Part shown: piece after piece, positions 24,394-31,822 of the stretch | How the letters are laid out: each line of letters opens with the position of its first letter | Position numbering within the stretch: position 1 is the first letter of the stretch | Notes under the pieces: generated by a model | Seen by the model: the letters and a program-made list of their open reading frames with translations, nothing else | The model's database searches: none | What the model was told of the DNA's origin: nothing | Assembly: GCA_017994695.1 (NCBI GenBank) | Contig: JAGOKF010000031.1 | Span: 1-40,232, forward strand | Reading direction: 5' to 3' | Length of the DNA stretch: 40,232 bases | DNA from: Myxococcota bacterium | Lineage (GTDB): Bacteria; Myxococcota_A; UBA9042; DTJE01 | Program-made: the position numbers and the translations under genes

Positions 24394-25026
24394 TCACGGG
24401 CGGTGCATCGCCTTCAGGATGGCCTCGTGGATCACCATCACCTCGGCCCCGACCGACTTCCCGGCCTCCTCCAGGCGCTGCTTGAACGCCTTGAAGGAGA
24501 GGCCCTGGGTCATCGTGTCGAGGTTCAGGATGAAGATCATGCTGAAGAAGTCCCCCACCACGGTCTGGGAGAGGTCCTGGATGTCCACGCCGCAGGCGCT
24601 GATGGCCTGGGAGATCGCGGCGGCGATCCCCGGCCGGTTGGTGCCGGTGGCCACCATCACCGCCCGCTGGGGCTCCCGGGCCGCCGCCTCCGCCAGGCGA
24701 TCCGCCACTCCCGGTTCCTGGAGCGGCGAGTGGGGGGAGATCGTCCGGGCGGCCTGCACCGACCGCTCGGTCATCGCCTGGACCACCACGTCGGCAATCC
24801 GCTGCCGGAGGGCCTCGTCCACCAGGACTCCCTTCCGCCCGGTCCCCGGATCCCGGGGCAGGTCCTCCGCCGAGGGGACCGTCCCCCCGGCATAGACCAG
24901 CCGGATGCCCTTCCGGGAGGCATGCTCCCGGGCCAGGGGGGTGACGATCATGCCCCGCCGGACCTCGACCACACCGTCCCGTGCCAGCGCCTCGATCTCG
25001 GTCTCGGTGATCACCCTTGCTGTCAC
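24394..25026 (-). CDS. ACT-domain protein with microcompartment-type N-terminal segment
   Basis: 210 residues. Residues 1-45 (VITETEIEALARDGVVEV, then RGMIVTPLAREHASRKGI) resemble the short N-terminal motif 'ITE..I...A..G...V..G..LTPLA.E.A...GI' found in several proteins of bacterial-microcompartment loci such as EutT-like and EutQ-like proteins. Residues 65-115 are a helical linker. Residues 122-205 are an ACT domain of the UPF0237 type (VMVATGTNRPGIAAAISQAI, CGVDIQDLSQTVVGDFFSMI, FKQRLEEAGKSVGAEVMVIHEAI), known partner of PFL proteins. ACT domains bind small ligands, often amino acids. The GTG at 25026 overlaps the EutN-like gene stop (GTGA) and has GGAGGAGG upstream. The N-terminal match is by eye. 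Confidence 0.8.
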   Translation of the reverse strand: MTARVITETEIEALARDGVVEVRRGMIVTPLAREHASRKGIRLVYAGGTVPSAEDLPRDPGTGRKGVLVDEALRQRIADVVVQAMTERSVQAARTISPHSPLQEPGVADRLAEAAAREPQRAVMVATGTNRPGIAAAISQAISACGVDIQDLSQTVVGDFFSMIFILNLDTMTQGLSFKAFKQRLEEAGKSVGAEVMVIHEAILKAMHRP

Positions 25027-25379
25027 GATCCCCCGCCTCCTCCCGGGCCCTCCCAGGCCACGTGCATGCGGTCCACGATGGCCACCACCGCCGCGTCCAC
25101 GGGATGATGGGGCGATTCCCCCGCCTGGAGGTCCGGCTCGATCCCCACCCGGGCCGCATGGCCATAGGCCACGATCACGTCCTCCCCCGGCCCGGCGCCC
25201 AGGATGTCGGCCACCACGACCCCGTCCTCCACCCGGGCCGGCGGGACCTCGCCCCCCCCCGCCTCCCGGTCCCGCAGGTCCTCGAGGTGATAGGGCCGCA
25301 CCAGCAGCAGGCGGAGCCCGGACAGGCCGTCCCACTTCACCGAGGACCACACGGTTCCCACGACCCTGGCCAGGAACAT
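25023..25379 (-). CDS. EutN/CcmL family microcompartment vertex protein homologue
   Basis: 118 residues. EutN/CcmL proteins form pentamers that cap the vertices of bacterial microcompartment shells. Family marks are MFLARVVGTVWSSVKWDGL at the N-terminus, LRLLLVRP, then VVVADILGAGPGEDVIVAYGHAARVG and PVDAAVVAIVDRMHV. The central loop (about 30-50) is acidic and the C-terminus ends in a Gly-rich tail. No hexameter shell gene (BMC-H or BMC-T), aldehyde dehydrogenase or other encapsulated enzyme is seen within 25 kb upstream or 15 kb downstream. It is flanked by a RAM-domain gene (26 bases) and an ACT-fusion gene (GTGA overlap), implying a linked function outside a classical shell, or a shell whose other parts lie elsewhere. 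Confidence 0.88.
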   Translation of the reverse strand: MFLARVVGTVWSSVKWDGLSGLRLLLVRPYHLEDLRDREAGGGEVPPARVEDGVVVADILGAGPGEDVIVAYGHAARVGIEPDLQAGESPHHPVDAAVVAIVDRMHVAWEGPGGGGGS

Positions 25380-25405
25380 CCCGGATTCCCCCCGACCCCG
25401 CGGCG

Positions 25406-25642
25406 TCAGTCCAGTTCGATGACGTTGCAGGTGATGGTCCGCAGCACCCCGTCGATCATCTGGATCTTCGCGTAGGAGACCCGCCCCAGGGCGTTGATGT
25501 CCTCCGCCTCGACCCGGGCGATCAGGTCGTAGGTGCCCGTGACCGCGTGGGCCTCCTTCACCTCGGGGATCTGGCGCAGGGTCTTCAGGATGCTCAGGAT
25601 GGTGCCGGCCGCCGCCTCGATCAGCACATAGGCGCTTGCCAT
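25406..25642 (-). CDS. Stand-alone Lrp/AsnC-type ligand-binding (RAM) domain protein
   Basis: 78 residues. It is the effector-binding half of Lrp/AsnC regulators without the DNA-binding half: AYVLIEAAAGTILSILKTL, IPEVKEAHAVTGTYDLIARV, ALGRVSYAKIQMIDGVLRT. The 'V..A..VTG.YDLI..V' pattern is diagnostic. RAM domains bind amino acids and form rings; stand-alone ones may act as sensors or partners of full regulators. ATG 25642 is chosen with AAGGGGGACC before it; longer readings cross the upstream gene. It stands 29 bases after the DUF4388 gene and 26 bases before the EutN-like gene, so the operon probably begins at the DUF4388 gene. Confidence 0.88.
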   Translation of the reverse strand: MASAYVLIEAAAGTILSILKTLRQIPEVKEAHAVTGTYDLIARVEAEDINALGRVSYAKIQMIDGVLRTITCNVIELD

Positions 25643-25671
25643 CTGGTCCCCCTTTCGGAAGCGCGGGCCGG

Positions 25672-27294
25672 TCACGGCCCCTTCTTCCTTCGCCACAGTT
25701 CCTTCAGGCGTTCCCACCACGAGGATCCCTTCCTCGCGAACTGCATCTTAGGCGCCGCCGCCCTCGGCTTCAAGAGCGCCCGGAGCGCCAGGGCCTCCTC
25801 GTGGTCCCCGTCGAGGGCCAGCGCCCGGCGCAGCAGGTCCCGGGCCTCGTCCGTCTTCCCTTCGATCCGGGCCAGACCCGCGAGGGCCACCAGGGCGTCC
25901 ACCAGGTCCGGATTGCCCGACAGGGCCCGTTCCAGCAGCGCCCGGGCCTGCCGCTGGTTCTCCGGCGACGGGGGCATCGACAGGAAGACCCTTCCCTGGG
26001 CGGCCACGTATTCCGGCTCCTCGGGGTCCAGGGACTCGGCGTCCCGGAAATGCTCCAGGGCCTCGGGGAAGCGCCGGGCCGCCAGGTCCTCGAGTCCCTT
26101 GCGGTGGGGATCCCGGGCCTCGAAGATCTTCTGGACCGTGGCCTCCAGGGAAGGGGTGCTCAGTTCGATGCGCCGGTTGTAGGCGGTCCTCCGGGAGGCA
26201 TCGAACAGGACCTCTTTCGCCGTGTCCAGATGATCGTGGATCCGCCGCAGCAGTCCCAGGGAGTCGGGCGACAGCACGTCCTGGTACCGCGCCAGCGCGA
26301 AATGGCCCCGTCCCTTGAGCCATCCCGCCTGGACGAAGGAGAGGCGGGCGTCCGAGGTCACCCCGAGCGTCTCGTAGAAGGTCTGCCGCTGCATCTCGGC
26401 CCAGGCCGAGGCGATCTCCTTCTCGAAGGGGTTGCTGACCGTCGCCATGTGCACCGGGTCCGCGGGCTCGATCCACGACGGGCGTTTCCGGCGGCCGTCG
26501 CCCAGGGCCGGGCCCTCGGGGGGCTTCCGCATCTCGACCCGGGCCACTTCCAGGGCCTCCTCCGGCGGGGCCTGGGGGACCGGGGAGGAGGCCCCCTTCT
26601 CCCCCGGCTTGCTCGCCCCGGAGGACTGGAGATGCCCGGCGACCACCAGCGCGAACAGGATCCGGACCGCGTCGGGGTCCTCCAGGGACGCCTCCCCGAT
26701 CTCCCCCACCCGTCCCTCCCGGAGCAGCGCCACCAGCGGCGTCGCGCCGAAATGGGCCCGCACGTGGGAGAGGAGGAACTCCGATCCCGGCGCCAGGGAC
26801 AGTCCCCCGGCCTGGACGAGGCGCCGCACCGCCTGCCGCAGGGGATCCGGATTCGGGACCTGGCTCAGGGCCCTCAGCAGTTCCGGGAACGGGTCCACCG
26901 GCATGTCCGAGACGACCCCCTCCAGGGCCTCCCGGGCCTCGAAACTCCAGTGATGGACCGGGGCGTCCAGGATCCGGGCCAGCAGGCTCCGGGCATAGGA
27001 CCCGTGGAGTTTCGCGGCGTCCTCGGGCCGGAGCACGCCGGCATCCACCAGTCTCCGGGTGGACGCCAGCCGTTCCGCGCTGGCCGGATCGTGCACCATC
27101 CGGGCCTTGACCAGGAAGGCCCCGAATCCCAGTTCCGGGACCTCGGTCTCGACCTGGACCAGCCGCCCCTTCCGGATCCCCAGGGTCACCCGGCCCCGGG
27201 CGGTGTCCAGGTGCAGCAGTCCCGTCACCTTCCGGGATTCCATCCCCTTCAGCAACCGGTAGAGGCCCCAGGAAGGAATCGCCGTCGCAGCCAA
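25672..27294 (-). CDS. DUF4388 / J-like / TPR protein
   Basis: 540 residues, soluble. The N-terminus (1-100) is a DUF4388 domain (GLYRLLKGMESRKVTGLLHLD...RVTLGIRKGRLVQVE). Such domains are frequent in deltaproteobacterial signalling and motility proteins. About 305-376 are J-like (FYETLGVTSDARLSF ... KEVLFDASRRTAYNRR), but the HPD motif needed to stimulate DnaK is replaced by GRGHF. About 392-510 are TPR repeats (FPEALEHFRDAESLDPEEPEY, DLVDALVALAGLARIEGKTDEARDLL). The C-terminus is basic. The start is probably TTG at 27294, since ATG 27243 would cut the DUF4388 first helix. It stands after a TTGAGT/TAGGAT promoter. Confidence 0.8.
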   Translation of the reverse strand: MAATAIPSWGLYRLLKGMESRKVTGLLHLDTARGRVTLGIRKGRLVQVETEVPELGFGAFLVKARMVHDPASAERLASTRRLVDAGVLRPEDAAKLHGSYARSLLARILDAPVHHWSFEAREALEGVVSDMPVDPFPELLRALSQVPNPDPLRQAVRRLVQAGGLSLAPGSEFLLSHVRAHFGATPLVALLREGRVGEIGEASLEDPDAVRILFALVVAGHLQSSGASKPGEKGASSPVPQAPPEEALEVARVEMRKPPEGPALGDGRRKRPSWIEPADPVHMATVSNPFEKEIASAWAEMQRQTFYETLGVTSDARLSFVQAGWLKGRGHFALARYQDVLSPDSLGLLRRIHDHLDTAKEVLFDASRRTAYNRRIELSTPSLEATVQKIFEARDPHRKGLEDLAARRFPEALEHFRDAESLDPEEPEYVAAQGRVFLSMPPSPENQRQARALLERALSGNPDLVDALVALAGLARIEGKTDEARDLLRRALALDGDHEEALALRALLKPRAAAPKMQFARKGSSWWERLKELWRRKKGP

Positions 27295-27319
27295 GGTCCC
27301 CTCGCCCCGCTCCCGCCCG

Positions 27320-27347
27320 ATCCTAGCGGAAGCCCGGCAAGACTCAA
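27320..27347 (-). promoter_or_regulatory. Promoter for the DUF4388 / RAM / EutN operon
   Basis: On the minus strand TTGAGT (27342-27347) and TAGGAT (27320-27325) are spaced by 16 bases. The -10 is followed by CGGGCGGG. Transcription should start near 27313, with a leader of about 19 bases to the TTG start codon. Confidence 0.5.
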
Positions 27348-27356
27348 CCCTCTGCC

Positions 27357-27374
27357 GACCGGCGGGCGCCGGTC
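27357..27374. terminator. Strong GC hairpin downstream of metH
   Basis: GACCGGC and its complement GCCGGTC form a 7-bp stem with a 4-base loop, 60 bases after the metH stop and 10 bases before the next promoter. No T-run follows, so it is only a candidate terminator. Confidence 0.4.
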
Positions 27375-27433
27375 TGCCACGGGCATGGTTGCGACGGGAC
27401 GGCTGCCGGGAATCCGGGGCCCGCCGCCAGGGT

Positions 27434-30400
27434 TCAGACGGCGAAGTACCGGGCCTCGGGGTGATGGAAGACCAGCGCCGAGGTTGAGGCCTCCGGGACC
27501 ATCTGGAAGGTCTCGGTCAGCGTGACGCCGATGCGCCCGGCCCCCAGCAGGTCCAGCAGCGGCCGCTGGAGTTCCAGGTCCGGGCAGGCGGGGTAGCCGA
27601 AGGAATAGCGGCATCCCCGGTATCCCTTGCGGAGAATCCCGTCGATCTCCGGGTCGTCCTCCCCGGCGATCCCCCAGTCCTCCCGGAGGCGCCGGTGCAG
27701 CCACTCGGCGGCGGCCTCGGCCATCGCCACCGAGATCCCGTGCAGGTAGAGGTACTCGGCGTACTCCCCCGCCTCGAACAGGGCCGCCTCCCGCCGGCTC
27801 GCCTCGGGGCCCACGGTGCAGACCTGGAGCCCCAGGGTGTCCCGGCGACCCGAGGCCAGCGGCAGCAGGTAGTCCGCCAGGCACAGGTGCGGAGCCGCGA
27901 CCTGCCGGGGCATCGGCAGGCGCAGGACCTCCTCCCTTCCCGACGGGTCGAAGATCACGATGTCCTCCCCGTCGCCGTTCGCCGGGAGGAAGCCCCGGAT
28001 CCCCACGGGCCGGATCACCCCCTCCTCGACCATCCGCTGGAGGCGCTGCTGGAACATCGGTAGGAGCAGCCCGTCGGCCATGCGCCGCCACTCATCCTCG
28101 GTCATCCTGCCGCGGCGGTACTGCCACTGGGCCCGGAACAGGAAGGTCCGGTTCACGTACCGGGCCACCTCCTGCCAGGGGATCTCCTCCTCGAGGACCA
28201 GCCCCGGAGGCGGTTCCCTGGGAGGGGCGATCCAGGGAAGAACGGGGGGATCCCCCGCGGGGGCAGGATCGTGGGCGACGGCCGGCGCCCTGGCCCGTTG
28301 CGGCCGGGCCCGCCCCTCCCGCAGGTCCTCCATCGTCCGCAATCCCGCGAAGGCGTCCTCGCAGTAGAACACGGGCCCCTGGTACCGGGGAACCAGGTCC
28401 TCCTCGACGTACCGCCGGGTCAGGGCCGCGCCGCCCAGCAGCACCGGCACCGAGAGCCCCATCCGCCGCATCTCCTCCAGGTTGTCCCGCATCACCACGG
28501 TGGACTTCACCAGGAGCCCCGACATCCCCACCGCGTCGGCCCGGTGGCGACGAAGCGCATCCACGATCTCGGAGATGGGCTGCTTGATGCCCAGGTTCAC
28601 CACCCGGTAGCCGTGGTTGGACAGCAGGATGTCCACCAGGTTCTTGCCGATGTCGTGGACGTCCCCGGCCACCGTCGCCAGGACCAGCGTCCCCCGGGGA
28701 GCGACGTCCAGGCGTTCCATCCGGGGTTCCAGCCACGACACCGCGGCCTTCATCGCCTCGGCGCTCCGGAGCACGAAGGGCAGCTGGATCTCCCCTCTTC
28801 CGAAGCGATCGCCGACCTCCTGCATGGCCGGCAGCAGCACCCCCGTGATGATCGCCATCGGGTCCCGGTTCCGGACCTCCTCCTCCAGGGCCTCGGAAAG
28901 CCCGGACCGATCCCCCCGGAGGATCGCCCGGCGGATCCGTTCCTCGGGCGACAGGGCCGAACGGCCGCCGGGCGCGGCCTCCTCCGCCCCGGCTCCCGGG
29001 TTCTCGAAGGCCCCCAGGAAGGCCTCCAGGGGGTCGCCTCCCTCCCGCCGGTCCAGGATCAGGTTCTCTGCCAGGACCCGGATCTCCTCGGGGATTTCCG
29101 CCAGCGGCAGCACCCGCCCCGCGTTCAGGATGGCCGCGTCCAGCCCTTCCTTCAGGGCCAGGTCCAGGAAGACGCTGTTCAGGACCCGCCGGGCCCGGGG
29201 ATGGAGGCCGAAGGACACGTTGCTGACCCCGAGGCTGGTCCAGACCCCCGGGCACTCCCGGCGCACCCGCCCGATGGCCTGGAGGGTCTGGACCCCCGCA
29301 TCTCGCAGCGCCGGGTCCCCGGACCCCAGCGTGAAGGTCAGCACGTCGAGGAGGAGGTCCTCGGGCCGGAAGCCGAACTCCCCGACCAGGAGGTCCACCA
29401 GCCTCCGGGCCACCTGCACCTTCCGGTCGGCGGTCATCGCCATGCCCGCCTCGTCGATCGTCAGGGCCACCAGGGCGGCTCCATGTCGCCGGGCCAGGCG
29501 GGCCACCCGGCGAAGGCGTTCCCCGCCGTCCTCCAGGTTCACCGAGTTGATCACCATCCGGCCCGGCCAGCACCGGAGCGCCACCTCCAGGGCCGGCAGT
29601 TCGGTGGTGTCGCACATCAGGGGGGCCTCCACCACCTCCCGGATCCGGGGCAGGAACTCCCGGGCGTCGGCGGCCTCGTCCCGGCCCACCAGGGCCAGGC
29701 AGACGTCCAGGAGATGGGCCCCCTCGGCCTGCTGGTCCCGGGCGATGGCGACCATCTCGTCCCAGCGCCCCCCCGAGAGGGCCTCCCGGAAGGCCTTGGA
29801 CCCGTTGGCGTTGGTCCGCTCCCCGATGATCAGGGGCCTGGGCTCCTGGCGCAGGGACACCGCCGTGAAGAGCGACGAGACCCCGGCGGGGAGGGAGGGA
29901 CGGCGATCCCCGCGGCGGACCCCCCGCAAGGCACGGACCAGTTCCCGGATGTGATCCGGGGTGGTCCCGCAGCACCCTCCCACGAAGGCGACTCCCAGGT
30001 CCGTCACGAAGGACCGCAGGTGCCGGGCGAAGTCGCCGGGAGTCAGCCGGTAGACCAGCCGGCCGCCTTCGTTCTCGGGGAGGCCCGCGTTCGGAAGGGC
30101 CGACAGGGGCAGGGGGCAGGCCCGGGAGAGCACCTGGAGGACCCCGTGCATCTCCTCGGGCCCGGTGGCGCAGTTGACCCCGAAGACATCGACTCCGGGC
30201 AGGGACGCCAGCGTGGTGACGGCGGCCAGGGGCTCGGTGCCCAGCAGCATCCTCCCGGTGCGCTCGAAGGTGACCTGGACGAAGATCGGGACCTCCCGCC
30301 CCAGGCGATCCATCGCGTCCCGGCATGCCTGCACGGCGATGCGGGCCTGCAGGGGGTCCTGGGCCGTCTCGATCTGCAGGAGGTCCACCCCCCCTTCCAG

Positions 30401-30841
30401 CAGGCCCAGGGACTGGTCCAGGAACGCCCCGTGCATCTCCTCCGGGTCGATCTGCCCCAGGGAAGGAAGTCGGGTTCCCGGGCCGATGGACCCGGACACG
30501 AAACGCCGTCCCTCGCCGCCGGGAAAGGCCCGGGCCACCTCCACCGCCAGGGCCGCCGCGTCCCGGGCCAGGCCCCGGGCCAGTTCCGGCACCCCGTACT
30601 CCCGCAGCACGATCGCGTTGGCCCCGAAGGAATCGGTCTCGATCACGTCCGCGCCGGCTTCCAGGTAGCTCCGGTGGATGTCCGCGATGACGTCCGGCCG
30701 GGTCCGGACCAGGATCTCGTTGAGCCCCTCGAGGCCCCCGAAGTCCGCCGCGGCCAGTTCCCGGCGCTGGATTTCCGTTCCCATCGCCCCGTCGAAGACC
30801 ACCGTGCGGTCGGCGGCCAGTTCCAGCAGCGGGTGATCCAT
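27434..30841 (-). CDS. metH: Cobalamin-dependent methionine synthase
   Basis: 1135 residues, slightly shorter than E. coli MetH (1227). The enzyme moves a methyl group from methyltetrahydrofolate via cobalamin to homocysteine. Domains in order: homocysteine domain (1-305) with zinc ligands Cys224 (GVNCATGPEE) and Cys290-Cys291 (GGCCGTTPDH); pterin domain (about 335-600; IIGERTNANGSKAFREA, INSVNLEDGGERL); cap (640-705); B12 domain with DVHDIGKN (727-734, His729 the cobalt ligand); and reactivation domain (880-1135) with RKGYRGCRYSFGYPACPDLE. All parts needed for turnover and reactivation are present. ATG 30841 has GGAGGG upstream. A gap of 139 bases separates it from the DUF4388 gene. No cobalamin riboswitch is apparent upstream. 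Confidence 0.97.
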   Translation of the reverse strand: MDHPLLELAADRTVVFDGAMGTEIQRRELAAADFGGLEGLNEILVRTRPDVIADIHRSYLEAGADVIETDSFGANAIVLREYGVPELARGLARDAAALAVEVARAFPGGEGRRFVSGSIGPGTRLPSLGQIDPEEMHGAFLDQSLGLLEGGVDLLQIETAQDPLQARIAVQACRDAMDRLGREVPIFVQVTFERTGRMLLGTEPLAAVTTLASLPGVDVFGVNCATGPEEMHGVLQVLSRACPLPLSALPNAGLPENEGGRLVYRLTPGDFARHLRSFVTDLGVAFVGGCCGTTPDHIRELVRALRGVRRGDRRPSLPAGVSSLFTAVSLRQEPRPLIIGERTNANGSKAFREALSGGRWDEMVAIARDQQAEGAHLLDVCLALVGRDEAADAREFLPRIREVVEAPLMCDTTELPALEVALRCWPGRMVINSVNLEDGGERLRRVARLARRHGAALVALTIDEAGMAMTADRKVQVARRLVDLLVGEFGFRPEDLLLDVLTFTLGSGDPALRDAGVQTLQAIGRVRRECPGVWTSLGVSNVSFGLHPRARRVLNSVFLDLALKEGLDAAILNAGRVLPLAEIPEEIRVLAENLILDRREGGDPLEAFLGAFENPGAGAEEAAPGGRSALSPEERIRRAILRGDRSGLSEALEEEVRNRDPMAIITGVLLPAMQEVGDRFGRGEIQLPFVLRSAEAMKAAVSWLEPRMERLDVAPRGTLVLATVAGDVHDIGKNLVDILLSNHGYRVVNLGIKQPISEIVDALRRHRADAVGMSGLLVKSTVVMRDNLEEMRRMGLSVPVLLGGAALTRRYVEEDLVPRYQGPVFYCEDAFAGLRTMEDLREGRARPQRARAPAVAHDPAPAGDPPVLPWIAPPREPPPGLVLEEEIPWQEVARYVNRTFLFRAQWQYRRGRMTEDEWRRMADGLLLPMFQQRLQRMVEEGVIRPVGIRGFLPANGDGEDIVIFDPSGREEVLRLPMPRQVAAPHLCLADYLLPLASGRRDTLGLQVCTVGPEASRREAALFEAGEYAEYLYLHGISVAMAEAAAEWLHRRLREDWGIAGEDDPEIDGILRKGYRGCRYSFGYPACPDLELQRPLLDLLGAGRIGVTLTETFQMVPEASTSALVFHHPEARYFAV

Positions 30842-30874
30842 GGCGTCCCTCCAGTCCGGTTCCTGCCCTTCCGT

Positions 30875-30903
30875 CCTGTATCGGAAAGGGCCGCCCGATG
30901 CAA
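30875..30903 (-). promoter_or_regulatory. Possible metH promoter
   Basis: On the minus strand TTGCAT (30898-30903) is 17 bases from TACAGG (30875-30880), which is a weak -10. The ATG is 33 bases beyond. It shares the 150-base divergent gap with the promoter at 30941. Confidence 0.35.
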
Positions 30904-30940
30904 CGGGCCCCCGGGGTGACAGACACGCGGCGGGCTTCTT

Positions 30941-30949
30941 TGCTATGAT
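30941..30949 (+). promoter_or_regulatory. Extended -10 promoter for the membrane-anchored gene
   Basis: TGCTATGAT is an extended -10 in an AT island (TTCTTTGCTATGATG). The leader to the ATG at 30992 is about 36 bases and contains GGCGGAG. No -35 is seen. Confidence 0.5.
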
Positions 30950-30991
30950 GACCGCCGGCGGACGGCCGGGGCATTCAGGCGGAGCATCCAG

Positions 30992-31822
30992 ATGAAGAGA
31001 TGGTGGATCGGCGCGGTGGTGCTGGGAGCGGTGGGCGCAGGAATCGCGTTGTGGATGATCTTCCGGCCCCCGGCCCCCGATCCGGGAACGCCCGATCGGG
31101 CCCTTGTCGCACCGGCGGAACCCGGGTCCGGGGCGATTCCCGGACCGCCGGAAGGAGCCACGGGAACGCCGGGTGCCGCCGGCGGACAGGCCCCCGGCGC
31201 CCCGGCCACCCCGAACGTCTTTCCCGCGGGGTCCCCGAAGGCCACCCACTGGTTCCTGCAACTGGGCCCCGAGGGATTGGGCCTCTCGCGACAGGAGTGG
31301 ACACGCCTTCGGATGACCACCCCCCACCTGGGCGTCCCCCGGAGCGGGGAGAACCCGGCGGTGCTGGCCGGGTTCGACTACGTCACGGTGGCGAACCCCG
31401 ACGGGGACACCTCCGACGACAACAGCAAGCGGGCCCGGCAGCTTCTGGACGAGGCCCGGCGGCAGAAGGTGCCGACGATGGCCCACATGATGGCCCAGTC
31501 CCGGGACCTGGGCCTGCTGGAGAAGGGGGGCGGGAAGCAGCCCCTGGAATTCCTGATCCCGGTGCCCCCCAACACCCGGGTGGAATCCCCGCTGGTGGTC
31601 CGGCGCATGCCGGAACTGCGAGTCTGGGCGATGCCCGCGGGCGTCGCCGGCCCGGAACTGGGAAAGGCCGTCCAGTCCCTGGTCGAGGAGGCCCGGGGGA
31701 AGGGGTTCCGGATCGTCGCTCCGCTGCTGGGCCGGTACGAAGGCGAGGACTGGATCGAGGCGCTCGAGAAGGGATCCGGCGAGACCCTGCGGGTCTACCT
31801 GGTCGTCGAAGGAGGCGGCTGA
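30992..31822 (+). CDS. Membrane-anchored protein of unknown function
   Basis: 276 residues. One N-terminal helix (WWIGAVVLGAVGAGIALWMIF) anchors the protein with the rest outside the cytoplasm. Residues 26-75 are a Pro/Gly/Ala spacer. The body (80-276) is not recognised with confidence. The C-terminal 80 residues, with VESPLVVRRMPELRVWAMPAGVAG and GFRIVAPLLGRYEGEDW, recall GyrI-like/SOUL effector-binding folds, which hold hydrophobic ligands or cations; this is a loose similarity. The gene overlaps the convergent radical SAM gene by 28 bases. It is divergent from metH, with separate promoters. Confidence 0.7.
   Translation: MKRWWIGAVVLGAVGAGIALWMIFRPPAPDPGTPDRALVAPAEPGSGAIPGPPEGATGTPGAAGGQAPGAPATPNVFPAGSPKATHWFLQLGPEGLGLSRQEWTRLRMTTPHLGVPRSGENPAVLAGFDYVTVANPDGDTSDDNSKRARQLLDEARRQKVPTMAHMMAQSRDLGLLEKGGGKQPLEFLIPVPPNTRVESPLVVRRMPELRVWAMPAGVAGPELGKAVQSLVEEARGKGFRIVAPLLGRYEGEDWIEALEKGSGETLRVYLVVEGGG

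Noticed and set aside
20982-24485. 1167-residue open frame antisense to the FHA and PFL genes
   Set aside because: It spans three well-supported genes on the other strand and has no recognisable domain.
27241-27243. ATG as start of the DUF4388 protein
   Set aside because: It would remove the first helix of the domain; the TTG at 27294 keeps it, though GAAGGGG before the ATG leaves some doubt.
28271-30919. 882-residue open frame antisense to metH
   Set aside because: His/Gln/Gly-rich mirror of the metH coding frame, with no ribosome site or motif.
28092-30974. 960-residue open frame on the minus strand inside metH
   Set aside because: It is a different frame of the same strand as metH, Gly/Pro/Arg-rich with no domains. 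Long empty frames are expected at this GC content.
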